Assembly (NCBI GenBank): GCA_039024435.1
Contig: JBCCQH010000002.1
Location: forward strand, 62,001-126,000
Reading direction: 5' to 3'
Length of the DNA: 64,000 bases
Source of the DNA: JBCCQH01 sp039024435
GTDB taxonomy: Bacteria; Bacteroidota; Bacteroidia; J057; JADKCL01
Shown: one piece after another, positions 1-8,108 of the stretch
How the letters are laid out: every line of letters begins with the position of its first letter
Position numbering within the stretch: position 1 is the stretch's first letter
Position numbers and translations under genes: made by a program
Notes under the pieces: model-generated
The model's database searches: none
The model's input: only the letters and a program-made list of their open reading frames with translations
Told to the model about the DNA's origin: nothing

Positions 1-83
1 TTGAGCAGGCGCAACAGGAAAAACCCGAGCAGCAAGCCCACGCAGGCGGCCAGAAATTCAAACCACGAAACCGGGGTGCGCAT
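1..83 (-). CDS. N-terminus of a membrane protein (cut by window edge)
   Basis: Only about 27 codons are inside the window. The N-terminus begins MRTPVSWFEF and runs straight into a hydrophobic stretch of Leu, Val, Gly and Phe typical of a membrane segment. Its ATG overlaps the stop of the upstream ATPase gene (TGATG), so the two are almost certainly co-translated. A short N-terminus leading directly into a helix is common in small MscS-type channels and in many other membrane proteins. The fragment is too short to assign a family. Confidence 0.6.
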   Translation of the reverse strand, partial: MRTPVSWFEFLAACVGLLLGFFLLRLL

Positions 84-2479
84 CAACTCTTCCATCGGCG
101 GTAGCGTAAATATTCGTGGTATTCCAAGAGTTCTCCCAGTTCGTTGACCACCAGTTTGTTGATTTCCAGCGAGTGATCCAACTGCCGCTCCAAAATCCCC
201 ACGCTGATCAGGCGCTTGACGATCTGGGCGTATTTCTCCGAATAAATCGGCCCGAAATACTTGCGGAGGTGGTAGTCCTGGGTCCGCTTTTGCAGCATAA
301 TGAACGCCAGCAACAGTCCCGAATCCACTGAGATAAAATCGGGCAGCGAATAATTGTCGGCGAAGTCATTGATCACCGTGTTGCCTTCACCCGGAATCGT
401 CGAGGCCGACCACAGGTTCAGCGCTTCGCCCACGACGCCCGCCGAAGTCCGGTGGATGCGGTTGGTGACCCGGGTGACCTGCTGGGCGTTCAGTTCTCGT
501 CCTTCGTTGTCGACCAGCCGCCGATTCGTCGCCGAGTGCCGCACCCAGATCGCTTCCCGGATACTGCCCGCCGGCATGCGATCCAGATTGATTTCCGCCT
601 GAAAGATTCGCCCTAGGTCCTCGAACCGTTCCAGATAGGCCCGCATCCAGTTGCCCATGGAGACCAGGAAAAACATTTCGGTGGAATAACTGTCGAGGAA
701 CCGCCGGAGGGTCCGCACGTTTTTTAGCAGCGGTACTTCCGGATCTTGCCACAGTTCCAGGTCATCGATCCAGATCAGGGGCCGGTGATTGAAAGTGATT
801 CGGCGTACTTCGGCCAGGGCTTCTTCCAAATTGTGGCTGAGTCGGACACGGCGGCCCTCGACCCGGACCGTTTCGCCAGGGGCGATTCGCACCGTTGATT
901 CGGGAAAGTAGCGGTGCGACACCAGTTCCCCAAACAGCGACTTGCCTGAGAGCCGCTTTCCGGTCAGGCACAGCGATCCCCGGTAGCCGGTTTTCCATTG
1001 CTCGACCAGCCGCTCGAAGTGGGCAACTTCTCCTTCCCGACCCACACAGAACGACTCGCCGATGTAGCCGCGGGTCAGAAAAATGCTCGCGTACTGGCTG
1101 TCCGAATGGGCTCCGCGGCGCGATTCGATGTAGCGGACACATTTCTCGGAAATACTCAGCGCTTCTTCTTGTTCTACCAGGCGAATGAAGTTCCGCACCC
1201 GCTTCACCTGGCCGCGCAACCACTCTTGGCCCTGGCGGAGCAGCCGATTGCGGTTGAATTGATCAAAGGTCGAAGGTGCCGGTCCGGAGATGAAGCTGGG
1301 TTGCCGGGAGAATATCGGGCTGATGAAAAACGTCTTGGTCATGCGCTTTTGCACCAACTTTGCGAGGTTGTCAAACTGCAACTCAGTCTCGTGGATGGTT
1401 TCGGTGAACAAGCGCAAGGTATCATCGAGCCCCAATCCCCGCAGGTCATGGGTGCGCTGTTCGGGGTTTTCCCCCGCTAGTACGAGGGCGCGATTGCGGA
1501 CATTGATGATGGCCATTTTGACCCCGTTGCTGTCGCTTTCGGCGATTTCCCAGATTTCATAGAGCAGCGGGAGGACATTCGATTCGAGCCATTGCGCGGC
1601 GCGGCGTTGGGGATTGCATTCGTGGATTTCCAACATGCCGCCCTGGATCTCCACGATCATTTCCAGACGGGTAGGCATCTCGGTCAGGTGGGACTCGGCT
1701 TCGGCTTGGTACGCGGCGAGGTGATGGGGCAGTTGAATGGTTGACTCCAGGTGCTCCAGACGCGCCGCCAAACTGCCGGGACGCCCGCTTTCTCCCTTGT
1801 CTACCTCTTCTTGGATCGCCGCGAGGGCCTGTTCGGAAATTTCGATGGTGCGCAGAATCTCATTCCGCGATAATTTTACCATTTTATCGACTTCCGCGTG
1901 GATTGTCCGTACGTGGTCGACGGCTTCGTGCAGGGTCACCTGTTGCGCCGCGATGGACTGGCATTGGGAGGGAATTTCCTGCAATTGACTGCGGTAGACC
2001 GGCCAGGGATTCTTTTGCAAACGCCATTTGCGCATGTCCCGTTTCCCCTTTGCCGGGTCCGAGGTGTAGTTTTCGTACACTTCGTCGAGATCCGCACTGA
2101 CTTCGGCGATTTTGGCGCGGGACCGGTGCCGCAGCGTGCCCAGCGCACCGCTCTCCTTGCCCAGTTCCAGCGCGGCAATCGCCGCGCGGTGCTGCTCAAA
2201 TATAATGTTGCGCCACAGCAACAATAGGTGTTTGGCTTCGCGCACCCAGACGTAGTCCACGGCGTAAGCCGGCAGCAATTCCGGGGCCGCATCACTGACT
2301 GCCTCTCGCAAAACCGATTCGGCGTGGTCCCCGGTGGCCAGGATCGCCTTGAGCAAATCGTCCGCCACCCGGGCCATAGCCTGGAGATGCGCCTCGGAAT
2401 CCTCGGGGGACCAGGCTTCCGCGATGGCGGTTTCGATGGCCGTATGCCAATCGGTGATAAGTTGGGGCAGCAATTCCAT
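83..2479 (-). CDS. AAA-type ATPase with long helical N-terminus
   Basis: This 798-residue protein has no signal peptide and should be cytoplasmic. Roughly residues 1-480 are helical and charged, with coiled-coil-like stretches. A P-loop NTPase domain follows, with a Walker A motif (GKRLSGKS, about residues 506-514) and a Walker B motif (LIWIDD, about residues 570-577). The C-terminal 100 residues look like a winged-helix-type lid (repeated short helices, VKRLISVGILERQ). The architecture resembles STAND/ORC-like regulatory ATPases, with a sensor arm ahead of the NTPase. The stop overlaps the start of a membrane protein, so the ATPase probably works with it at the membrane. The exact family is not recognised. 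Confidence 0.8.
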   Translation of the reverse strand: MELLPQLITDWHTAIETAIAEAWSPEDSEAHLQAMARVADDLLKAILATGDHAESVLREAVSDAAPELLPAYAVDYVWVREAKHLLLLWRNIIFEQHRAAIAALELGKESGALGTLRHRSRAKIAEVSADLDEVYENYTSDPAKGKRDMRKWRLQKNPWPVYRSQLQEIPSQCQSIAAQQVTLHEAVDHVRTIHAEVDKMVKLSRNEILRTIEISEQALAAIQEEVDKGESGRPGSLAARLEHLESTIQLPHHLAAYQAEAESHLTEMPTRLEMIVEIQGGMLEIHECNPQRRAAQWLESNVLPLLYEIWEIAESDSNGVKMAIINVRNRALVLAGENPEQRTHDLRGLGLDDTLRLFTETIHETELQFDNLAKLVQKRMTKTFFISPIFSRQPSFISGPAPSTFDQFNRNRLLRQGQEWLRGQVKRVRNFIRLVEQEEALSISEKCVRYIESRRGAHSDSQYASIFLTRGYIGESFCVGREGEVAHFERLVEQWKTGYRGSLCLTGKRLSGKSLFGELVSHRYFPESTVRIAPGETVRVEGRRVRLSHNLEEALAEVRRITFNHRPLIWIDDLELWQDPEVPLLKNVRTLRRFLDSYSTEMFFLVSMGNWMRAYLERFEDLGRIFQAEINLDRMPAGSIREAIWVRHSATNRRLVDNEGRELNAQQVTRVTNRIHRTSAGVVGEALNLWSASTIPGEGNTVINDFADNYSLPDFISVDSGLLLAFIMLQKRTQDYHLRKYFGPIYSEKYAQIVKRLISVGILERQLDHSLEINKLVVNELGELLEYHEYLRYRRWKS

Positions 2480-2823
2480 TTGTCTCGGTAACGGGTAAAT
2501 ATAGGCGCATCCCGGGGATTAATCAATTGACAAACAGGCTTCGCTCCGAATCTTTTTCGGCAAGATTATTCGGTGTGGCTTGTGCCGCAGTTGGGACTCC
2601 ACCTACCGGAGTGAGTCGACTATTGCTTGACGCAGGGCCCTAGATTCGACGTAAACAAAAGATTAAGCTTAGGTAAAGAAAAGTGTTTTAGTATTCGAAA
2701 TATTGATTTAATCGAATGTTTGAAAATTGTAAATGCAAATTTACAAAACAATATTTGGCACAATCGTCTTTTACCAATAACCAGACCCCTCCATATTTTT
2801 CAAACCTCTATTTGAACATTTCC
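2480..2823. other. Intergenic region between divergent genes
   Basis: This 344-bp gap lies between the divergent ATPase and lipoprotein genes. The half next to the ATPase is ordinary sequence and the half next to the lipoprotein is AT-rich. It holds two inverted repeats (ATTCGA...TCGAAT near 2693-2717 and a perfect one at 2727-2746). No coding sequence is convincing. Confidence 0.6.
2727..2746. promoter_or_regulatory. Perfect inverted repeat, candidate operator
   Basis: Arms TTGTAAAT and ATTTACAA are perfect complements separated by GCAA. The element lies about 80 bp upstream of the lipoprotein start in an AT-rich stretch, a position that fits an operator or promoter-proximal site. Only the symmetry is direct evidence; the binding protein is unknown. 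Confidence 0.35.
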
Positions 2824-3597
2824 ATGAAAAGAATCTTGTTTTCCTCCGTCACCGGCACGATCATTTGTGCCCTGTTTTTCCTTGTTTCCTGTTCGGAAAA
2901 AACCACTCCCATGGGCAATGAAGCCCCTGTGCCTCAGGCGGGAGTCAGTGGATGTACCGTTACTGGAGTTTACCCTATGTTTTTTACCGATTGGAAAGCG
3001 GACATCCTCACCGTGCTGAACAACTGTTATACCGAAGCCCCCGATCCCGATTGCGGGACAACCGGTCGCACGGTGACGAAGACTTGGCTATCGTCGTTCC
3101 ACGAAGGATGCAACTACAGCGTAGCCACGATCAACGACATTGCTATTCCAGCATTTCTGGCCGCGGCACAGGGACTCGAACCCGGTGGATTGCGCCCATT
3201 GCCGACCTACCCCATGACCGCGACGGTCTACGAGCGTCGGGAATGCAAGTGGCTCATTCAGAGCTTCAACTTGGTGTACAACTCTTCGGAGACTGCTTGG
3301 GAACTGAAAGTGACCTACGTGGAGGAATGCTGCTCCAGCTTCTCCTTCTCGCCCAGTACCAACACGAACAGTGTAAACGTCGCCCTGAACGACCCCGAAG
3401 ACTTGCTGCCCTACGACCTGGAAATTGATCCCAAGGTCGCGGGTTCGGGAATTGGCATTGCCCTGATCGTCAAAGATCCCGCGGGAAATGTCATCACCAG
3501 TGGATCTACCGCCCTGGGCACCGATGGCATCTACCGCTTGAGCATTTCCACGGATGACATTATGTCCGCCGGCCTAATTGAGGTCCACGATATTTGA
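2824..3597 (+). CDS. Secreted lipoprotein, unknown function
   Basis: I chose the ATG at 2824 because it gives a lipoprotein signal peptide: MKR, a hydrophobic core, then LVSC with the lipidated Cys at residue 23. An upstream in-frame ATG at 2716 would add 36 residues with no signal character. The mature protein of about 235 residues has many cysteines (pairs such as CC and CT) and beta-rich segments. It lacks a T9SS sorting domain, so lipid anchoring is the likely location. A terminator hairpin follows at about 3639-3680. No family recognised. Confidence 0.75.
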   Translation: MKRILFSSVTGTIICALFFLVSCSEKTTPMGNEAPVPQAGVSGCTVTGVYPMFFTDWKADILTVLNNCYTEAPDPDCGTTGRTVTKTWLSSFHEGCNYSVATINDIAIPAFLAAAQGLEPGGLRPLPTYPMTATVYERRECKWLIQSFNLVYNSSETAWELKVTYVEECCSSFSFSPSTNTNSVNVALNDPEDLLPYDLEIDPKVAGSGIGIALIVKDPAGNVITSGSTALGTDGIYRLSISTDDIMSAGLIEVHDI

Positions 3598-3638
3598 TGC
3601 TCGCTTGGAAACGAAAATTCACCCCCTTCTTTCATTGA

Positions 3639-3680
3639 AAACTGTGCTGGCGCGCCCCCGTGCTGGCGCAGTTTCTTTTT
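3639..3680 (+). terminator. Rho-independent terminator after the lipoprotein gene
   Basis: AACTGTGC and GCGCAGTT form the outer arms (one G-U pair) of a GC-rich hairpin followed by TTCTTTTT. It sits about 40 bp after the lipoprotein stop and would insulate the trp leader from upstream transcription. Confidence 0.6.
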
Positions 3681-3884
3681 GGGATGGAGGGTTCCCCTGC
3701 ACCGTTTACCGTTTGGGACCGCACCTGACCTTTTGCTCGGGAGAAGCAATCCCCGATCTCCGCTTCCCCATCCGCCGCACCTATTTTTTCCCACTGACAA
3801 TCAATGCCCTGTCGTGCATTCGTCAATTGTATGCTTGCATATTTCCCCAAAACCACTTTCCTTTGGTATTGAAAAGTAGCAACT

Positions 3885-3950
3885 ATGAATTTCAATCGCA
3901 ACAATAATGCATGGTGGTGGCGCCCTTTTGATTCCAGATCGGTGAGATGA
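3885..3950 (+). CDS. trpL: trp operon leader peptide with three tandem Trp codons
   Basis: This 21-codon ORF starts ATG at 3885 and stops TGA at 3948-3950. Residues 10-12 are three consecutive TGG codons (3912-3920), preceded by an Asn-rich start (MNFNRNNNA) and followed by RPF. It lies about 80 bp upstream of trpE and immediately ahead of mutually exclusive RNA structures. Ribosome stalling at these Trp codons under Trp starvation is the classic way to control attenuation. Leader peptides of this type are known for trp operons in several phyla. The reading here is direct from sequence; function is inferred. Confidence 0.85.
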   Translation: MNFNRNNNAWWWRPFDSRSVR

Positions 3951-4016
3951 CCAAGCATTTGTTGTAGTACAAAATATACTCGGCTTGTCGGATCACCGGC
4001 AAGCCGATTTTTCTTT
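3940..4016 (+). promoter_or_regulatory. trp attenuator: antiterminator and terminator hairpins
   Basis: The terminator is formed by CGGCTTG (3981-3987) and CAAGCCG (4000-4006), followed by ATTTTTCTTTT. An upstream segment at 3940-3956 can instead pair with the terminator's 5' half: CGGTGA (3940-3945) with TCACCG (3993-3998), and CAAGC (3952-3956) with GCTTG (3983-3987). The two helices share bases and exclude each other. A ribosome stalled on the Trp codons at 3912-3920 leaves 3940-3956 free, favouring antitermination. A ribosome that reaches the stop at 3948 covers that segment and lets the terminator form. trpE begins 16 bases after the U-run. Confidence 0.85.
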
Positions 4017-4031
4017 TATCCCTGAACCAAA

Positions 4032-5450
4032 ATGAATACCCATCCGATCCATATTGTCACTGAGTCCCGGGACCTCCTGGCCGACACCTTGACCCCGGTG
4101 GGCCTGTACCTGCGCTTGCGCGACCGCTACGCGGCGCCTCTGTTGCTCGAAAGCTCTGACTACCACAGCCGGGAAAACAGTTTTTCCTTCCTGTGTTTCG
4201 AGCCGATGGCGTCCTTTTCCGTGACCGCCGACGAAATGCAGTTCCACGTCCCGGATGCTCCACAACCCGAATTGATTCCCATCGCCGAGGAGGGGCAGGT
4301 TCCCCAAGCCATTCAAGCCTTTATCGGGCGCTTCCTGGTGACCGGCGAGGCGGCTGCCATCGAGCAAGCCGCCTTTTTCGGCCATGCCAATTTTGATGCG
4401 GTCCGCCACTTCGAAACGATTCAGTTAGATCCGGAAAAGCGCCGGGGCGACACCTTGATCCCCGATCTGCACTACGCCTTTTACCGCTTCGTGATCGTGA
4501 TCAATCACTTCAACGATTCTCTGCAATTGATCGAATACCGGCCCCAACATGCTTCTTCACGGCTAAATGAACTGGAAGCCCAGGTGCGCAACCGGGGAAT
4601 CGGGACCCACAGCTTTGGTCTGCAAGGGGAGGAGGGCGCTTCCTGTACCGAAACGGAATTCATGGATATGGTCCGGGCGGGGAAAGAATACTGCCAGCAG
4701 GGCGAAGTGTTCCAGGTGGTATTTTCCCGGCGCTTCACCCAGGCATTTTTGGGGGACGAGTTCAATGTCTACCGGGCGTTGCGCTCGATCAATCCCTCGC
4801 CCTACCTGTTCTACTTCGATTTCGGGAACTACCGCCTGTTTGGGTCATCGCCGGAAGCCCAATTGGTGATTCGGGAGGGCCGGGCGGTCATCCACCCGAT
4901 TGCCGGCACCTACCGCCGCTCCGGCGAGGACCACGCCGATGCCGAAGCGGCCCGGCAACTCGCCGCTGACCCCAAAGAAAATGCCGAGCACGTGATGCTC
5001 GTCGATCTCGCTCGCAACGACCTCAGCCGAAGTGCCACCGCCGTCTCGGTAGCCAAGTTCCGGGAAACCCAATTTTTCAGCCACGTCATCCACCTCGTCT
5101 CCGAGGTCGAAGGCCAACTCGGCCCCGAAGCCAATCCGGTGCAAGTATTTGCCGATACCTTTCCCGCCGGCACCCTTTCGGGAGCGCCAAAATACCGCGC
5201 GCTGCAACTGATCGAGCAGCACGAGCCCGTCCCGCGCAACTACTACGGCGGAGCAATCGGGCTGTTCAAACTCAATGGCGACCTGAACCAAGCCATCATG
5301 ATCCGTTCTTTTTTGAGCCAGGACCGCAAGTTGCACTTCCAAGCCGGCGCCGGCATCGTGGTCGATTCCGACCCCACCACCGAACTGCAAGAAGTCAACA
5401 ACAAACTCGCTGCCCTCCGCGCCGCCCTGAAAAAGGCAAAAACACTTTAA
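4032..5450 (+). CDS. trpE: Anthranilate synthase component I
   Basis: TrpE converts chorismate to anthranilate using ammonia delivered by TrpG, the first committed step of tryptophan synthesis. The 472-residue length is normal. Visible chorismate-binding signatures include FQVVFSRRF, GSSPEAQL, HPIAGTYRR, the DLARNDLSR block and FPAGTLSGAPK. An LLES motif near residue 38 matches the region that binds Trp for feedback inhibition in characterised TrpE proteins. It is the first structural gene of the operon, directly downstream of the attenuator. A 135-bp gap with an intergenic palindrome separates it from trpG. Confidence 0.97.
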   Translation: MNTHPIHIVTESRDLLADTLTPVGLYLRLRDRYAAPLLLESSDYHSRENSFSFLCFEPMASFSVTADEMQFHVPDAPQPELIPIAEEGQVPQAIQAFIGRFLVTGEAAAIEQAAFFGHANFDAVRHFETIQLDPEKRRGDTLIPDLHYAFYRFVIVINHFNDSLQLIEYRPQHASSRLNELEAQVRNRGIGTHSFGLQGEEGASCTETEFMDMVRAGKEYCQQGEVFQVVFSRRFTQAFLGDEFNVYRALRSINPSPYLFYFDFGNYRLFGSSPEAQLVIREGRAVIHPIAGTYRRSGEDHADAEAARQLAADPKENAEHVMLVDLARNDLSRSATAVSVAKFRETQFFSHVIHLVSEVEGQLGPEANPVQVFADTFPAGTLSGAPKYRALQLIEQHEPVPRNYYGGAIGLFKLNGDLNQAIMIRSFLSQDRKLHFQAGAGIVVDSDPTTELQEVNNKLAALRAALKKAKTL

Positions 5451-5468
5451 AACATAATTGACAATTCC

Positions 5469-5569
5469 CAATGCTCAATTTCCAATCTACCACTGCAATC
5501 CTCACTTGCCCTGTCGGCCACTCGCAAATGCAGTTGCCCAACCGGTACCCATTGGAAATTGAGGCATTG
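5469..5569. repeat. Intergenic palindromic repeat between trpE and trpG
   Basis: CAATGCTCAATTTCCAAT (5469-5486) and the near-perfect reverse complement at 5551-5569 flank a short loop; the arms differ by one inserted base. The GGAAATTGA core recurs in several other gaps of this window, so it is a dispersed element and not a terminator specific to trpE. Confidence 0.6.
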
Positions 5570-5585
5570 AAAATTCTCGAATGCA

Positions 5586-6197
5586 ATGAACATCCTCGTC
5601 ATCGACAACTACGACTCCTTTACTTATAACCTCGTGCATCTATTGCGGGACATGGAGGACGTAGCGGTACAGGTGCGCCGCAATGACCGCTTGGGGGAAG
5701 CCGAGATTGCGGCGGCGGCGGCCATCGTCCTGTCGCCCGGGCCGGGGCTGCCCAAAAATGCAGGTCGGATGCCGGCCCTGCTCACCGAAATTGCCGGCAA
5801 AAAGCCGATTTTGGGCGTATGTCTGGGACTGCAAGCCATCGTGGAACACTACGGCGGCACCCTGGAAAATCTGGACCGGGTCTACCACGGGCGGAGCAGT
5901 GAGGTGAGCCGGGTGGATGCCCACGACCCCCTGCTGGCCCCCTTACCCGAGACTTTTACCGCCGGGCGCTACCATTCTTGGGTCGCCCATCGCCCCGACT
6001 TACCGGAGCAATTGGTGGTGTCCTCCGAGACCGCCGATGGCGCCATCATGTCGGTCTACCACCGCGAGGATCCCGTGTTTGGCTTGCAGTTCCATCCGGA
6101 ATCGGTCTTGACCCCGCGGGGGGCGGACATGCTCCAACACTTTGTGAACTACGCCCGCAACTACACCACGACGCTCTCCAATTCCACTGCCCCATGA
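5586..6197 (+). CDS. trpG: Anthranilate synthase component II (glutamine amidotransferase)
   Basis: This is a 203-residue class I glutamine amidotransferase that hydrolyses glutamine and passes ammonia to TrpE. The N-terminus (ILVIDNYDSFTYNLVH) is characteristic. The nucleophile motif GVCLGLQA and the C-terminal His-Glu pair in FHPES complete the catalytic triad. It is a stand-alone domain, not fused to TrpE or TrpD. Its stop overlaps the trpD start in an ATGA junction, so the two are translationally coupled. A role in folate synthesis (PabA) is possible for such proteins, but the operon position favours tryptophan. Confidence 0.95.
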   Translation: MNILVIDNYDSFTYNLVHLLRDMEDVAVQVRRNDRLGEAEIAAAAAIVLSPGPGLPKNAGRMPALLTEIAGKKPILGVCLGLQAIVEHYGGTLENLDRVYHGRSSEVSRVDAHDPLLAPLPETFTAGRYHSWVAHRPDLPEQLVVSSETADGAIMSVYHREDPVFGLQFHPESVLTPRGADMLQHFVNYARNYTTTLSNSTAP

Positions 6198-7180
6198 AAA
6201 CCGTCCTGCAACAACTGTTTGAATACTCGGAACTGAGCTTTCCCGAGGCGCGGCAAGTCCTGCTGGACATCGCCGACGGCCGCTACAATCACGCGCAAAT
6301 CTCCGCTTTTCTGAGTGCTTACCTCATGCGCCCGGTGACGGTTCAGGAGCTACAAGGCTTTCGGGCGGCCCTGTTGGAATTGTGCCGGCCGGTAGATTTT
6401 GGCGGTGCGGAAACCATTGACCTGTGTGGAACCGGGGGCGACGGCAAAGACACCTTTAATATCTCTACCCTGACCGCATTTGTGGTGGCAGGTGCGGGCT
6501 ACAAGGTGACCAAGCACGGCAACTACGGGGTGTCCTCAGTCTGCGGCTCCTCCAATGTCATGGAATACCTCGGATACACCTTTACCAATGAGCCGGACCT
6601 ACTCCGCCGGCAGCTCGACACCGCCCACCTGACCTTCTTGCACGCGCCCCTCTTTCATCCGGCGATGAAGGCGGTCGCCCCCGTACGCCGCGAACTCGGC
6701 ATGAAAACCTTTTTCAATATGCTCGGCCCCTTGGTCAATCCGGCGCGCCCCAAATTCCAACTCGTCGGCGTATACAGCCTGGAACTGGCGCGGCTCTACA
6801 AGTACATTTTGGAGCAGGGCGAACAAGAATTCAGCATCGTCCACAGCCTGGACGGCTACGACGAAATCTCATTGACCGGTCCCTTCCGGATCATTTCCCG
6901 GACCGAAGACCGGCTCTACCAACCGGGCGAAATTGGATTTCGGAAACTTGATCCCGCAGACCTCTACGGAGGCGCGACGGTGGAAGCGGCCGCGCAGATA
7001 TTTACCCGGGTCCTGCAAGGTGAAGGCACCCCCGAACAGCACGAAGTCGTCCTCGGCAACGCCACCCTCGCCATTCGGACCATCACCGGTCATGCTTTGG
7101 CGGAAGCCCGCGCCCAAGCCGAAGCCTCCCTCCTCGGCGGAAAAGCCTACCAAACCCTGAAAAAATTGATTGATAACTGA
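6194..7180 (+). CDS. trpD: Anthranilate phosphoribosyltransferase
   Basis: TrpD transfers phosphoribose from PRPP to anthranilate. I used the ATG at 6194 inside the ATGA overlap with trpG. The longer frame from 5978 only shadows trpG. The 328-residue protein carries DLCGTGGDGKDTFNIST for PRPP binding, KHGNYGVSS and NMLGPLVNPA, all family hallmarks. The KHGN motif reads KHGNYGVSS where many homologues have KHGNRSVSS; this is a conservative variant seen from sequence only. A repeat-bearing gap separates it from trpC. Confidence 0.96.
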   Translation: MKTVLQQLFEYSELSFPEARQVLLDIADGRYNHAQISAFLSAYLMRPVTVQELQGFRAALLELCRPVDFGGAETIDLCGTGGDGKDTFNISTLTAFVVAGAGYKVTKHGNYGVSSVCGSSNVMEYLGYTFTNEPDLLRRQLDTAHLTFLHAPLFHPAMKAVAPVRRELGMKTFFNMLGPLVNPARPKFQLVGVYSLELARLYKYILEQGEQEFSIVHSLDGYDEISLTGPFRIISRTEDRLYQPGEIGFRKLDPADLYGGATVEAAAQIFTRVLQGEGTPEQHEVVLGNATLAIRTITGHALAEARAQAEASLLGGKAYQTLKKLIDN

Positions 7181-7187
7181 TGATAAT

Positions 7188-7284
7188 TTTCAATGAACAA
7201 TTGCCAATGAAGAACTTTCAATTGCGCTTTGCCCTTTGCTAGGCCGGGCAATTGGAAATTGAAAATTGCCGATTGATAATGCAA
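7188..7284. repeat. Intergenic palindromic repeat between trpD and trpC
   Basis: The gap contains AATTTTCAATG and ACTTTCAATTG on one side and CAATTGGAAATTGAAAATTG on the other, forming imperfect inverted arms around CTTTGCCC. It belongs to the same GGAAATTGA family as the trpE-trpG element. Confidence 0.55.
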
Positions 7285-7289
7285 AATAA

Positions 7290-8108
7290 ATGAGCATCCT
7301 CACCCAAATCATCGCCCACAAACGGAAAGAAGTTGCTGAACGCCGCAGCTTGTATCCGGTGCCCTTGCTCGAACGCAGCATCTACTTCGATACGCCGACG
7401 GTTTCGCTGCGCAAATACCTGCTGCGCCCAGACAAGGCCGGCGTCATCGCGGAGTTCAAACGCCGCTCCCCTTCCAAGGGCGACATCCACCTCTACGCGG
7501 AAGTCGAGCGGATCTCCATCGGGTACATGCAGGCCGGAGCTTCGGCACTGAGTGTGCTCACCGATACAGAATTCTTCGCGGGGAAGAATGAAGACCTCTC
7601 CATCGCCCGCCAATTCAATTTCTGCCCGATTTTGCGCAAGGACTTCATCGTCGACGAATACCAAATCATCGAAGCGCGGTCCATCGGCGCGGATGCGATC
7701 TTGCTGATTTCGGAAGTCCTGGAAAAGGCCGAAGTGGCCCGCTTGAGCCGCTTTGCCCAATCCCTGGGCATGGAAGTCCTGCTGGAAATGCATTCGGAGG
7801 CGCAACTGGACAAAATCGCTCCGCACGTGGACATCGTCGGGGTGAACAACCGCAACCTGGAAGATTTCAGCGTGGACCTGGAAGCCAGCGTCGCCCTGGC
7901 CCAAAGGCTGCCCGCGGACTTGGTCCGGATCTCGGAGAGTGGGATTCATTCTGCCGAGGATGCGGCCATGCTCCGCACCAATGGCTTCCACGGCTTGCTC
8001 ATCGGGGAGCAGTTCATGCGGGCCCCCCACCCGGAAAAGGCCTGTGAGGTGTTTATCCGGGAACTCAAGGGCTTGCTCGCGCAAACGGCCCGGGAGGCAG
8101 CGCAATGA
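7290..8108 (+). CDS. trpC: Indole-3-glycerol-phosphate synthase
   Basis: TrpC closes the ring of CdRP to give indole-3-glycerol phosphate. The 272-residue TIM barrel shows AEFKRRSPSKG (catalytic Lys and substrate-binding Ser), ILRKDFIVDEYQI (second catalytic Lys), VGVNNRNLEDF and SESGIHS. It is a single-domain enzyme, not fused to TrpF as in enterobacteria. The stop overlaps the trpF start (ATGA). Confidence 0.96.
   Translation: MSILTQIIAHKRKEVAERRSLYPVPLLERSIYFDTPTVSLRKYLLRPDKAGVIAEFKRRSPSKGDIHLYAEVERISIGYMQAGASALSVLTDTEFFAGKNEDLSIARQFNFCPILRKDFIVDEYQIIEARSIGADAILLISEVLEKAEVARLSRFAQSLGMEVLLEMHSEAQLDKIAPHVDIVGVNNRNLEDFSVDLEASVALAQRLPADLVRISESGIHSAEDAAMLRTNGFHGLLIGEQFMRAPHPEKACEVFIRELKGLLAQTAREAAQ

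Larger units (their letters stand above)
3598..4031. other. Intergenic and trp leader region
   Basis: This 434-bp gap holds the terminator of the preceding lipoprotein gene, the leader peptide and the attenuator. The trp promoter should lie between about 3700 and 3880. I could not fix a convincing pair of Bacteroidota promoter boxes. Confidence 0.6.

Noticed and set aside
2560..2640. tRNA-like stretch with paired segments
   Set aside because: A cloverleaf with acceptor, anticodon and T-loop (GTTCGA-type) could not be formed. No tRNA or rRNA was found anywhere in the window.
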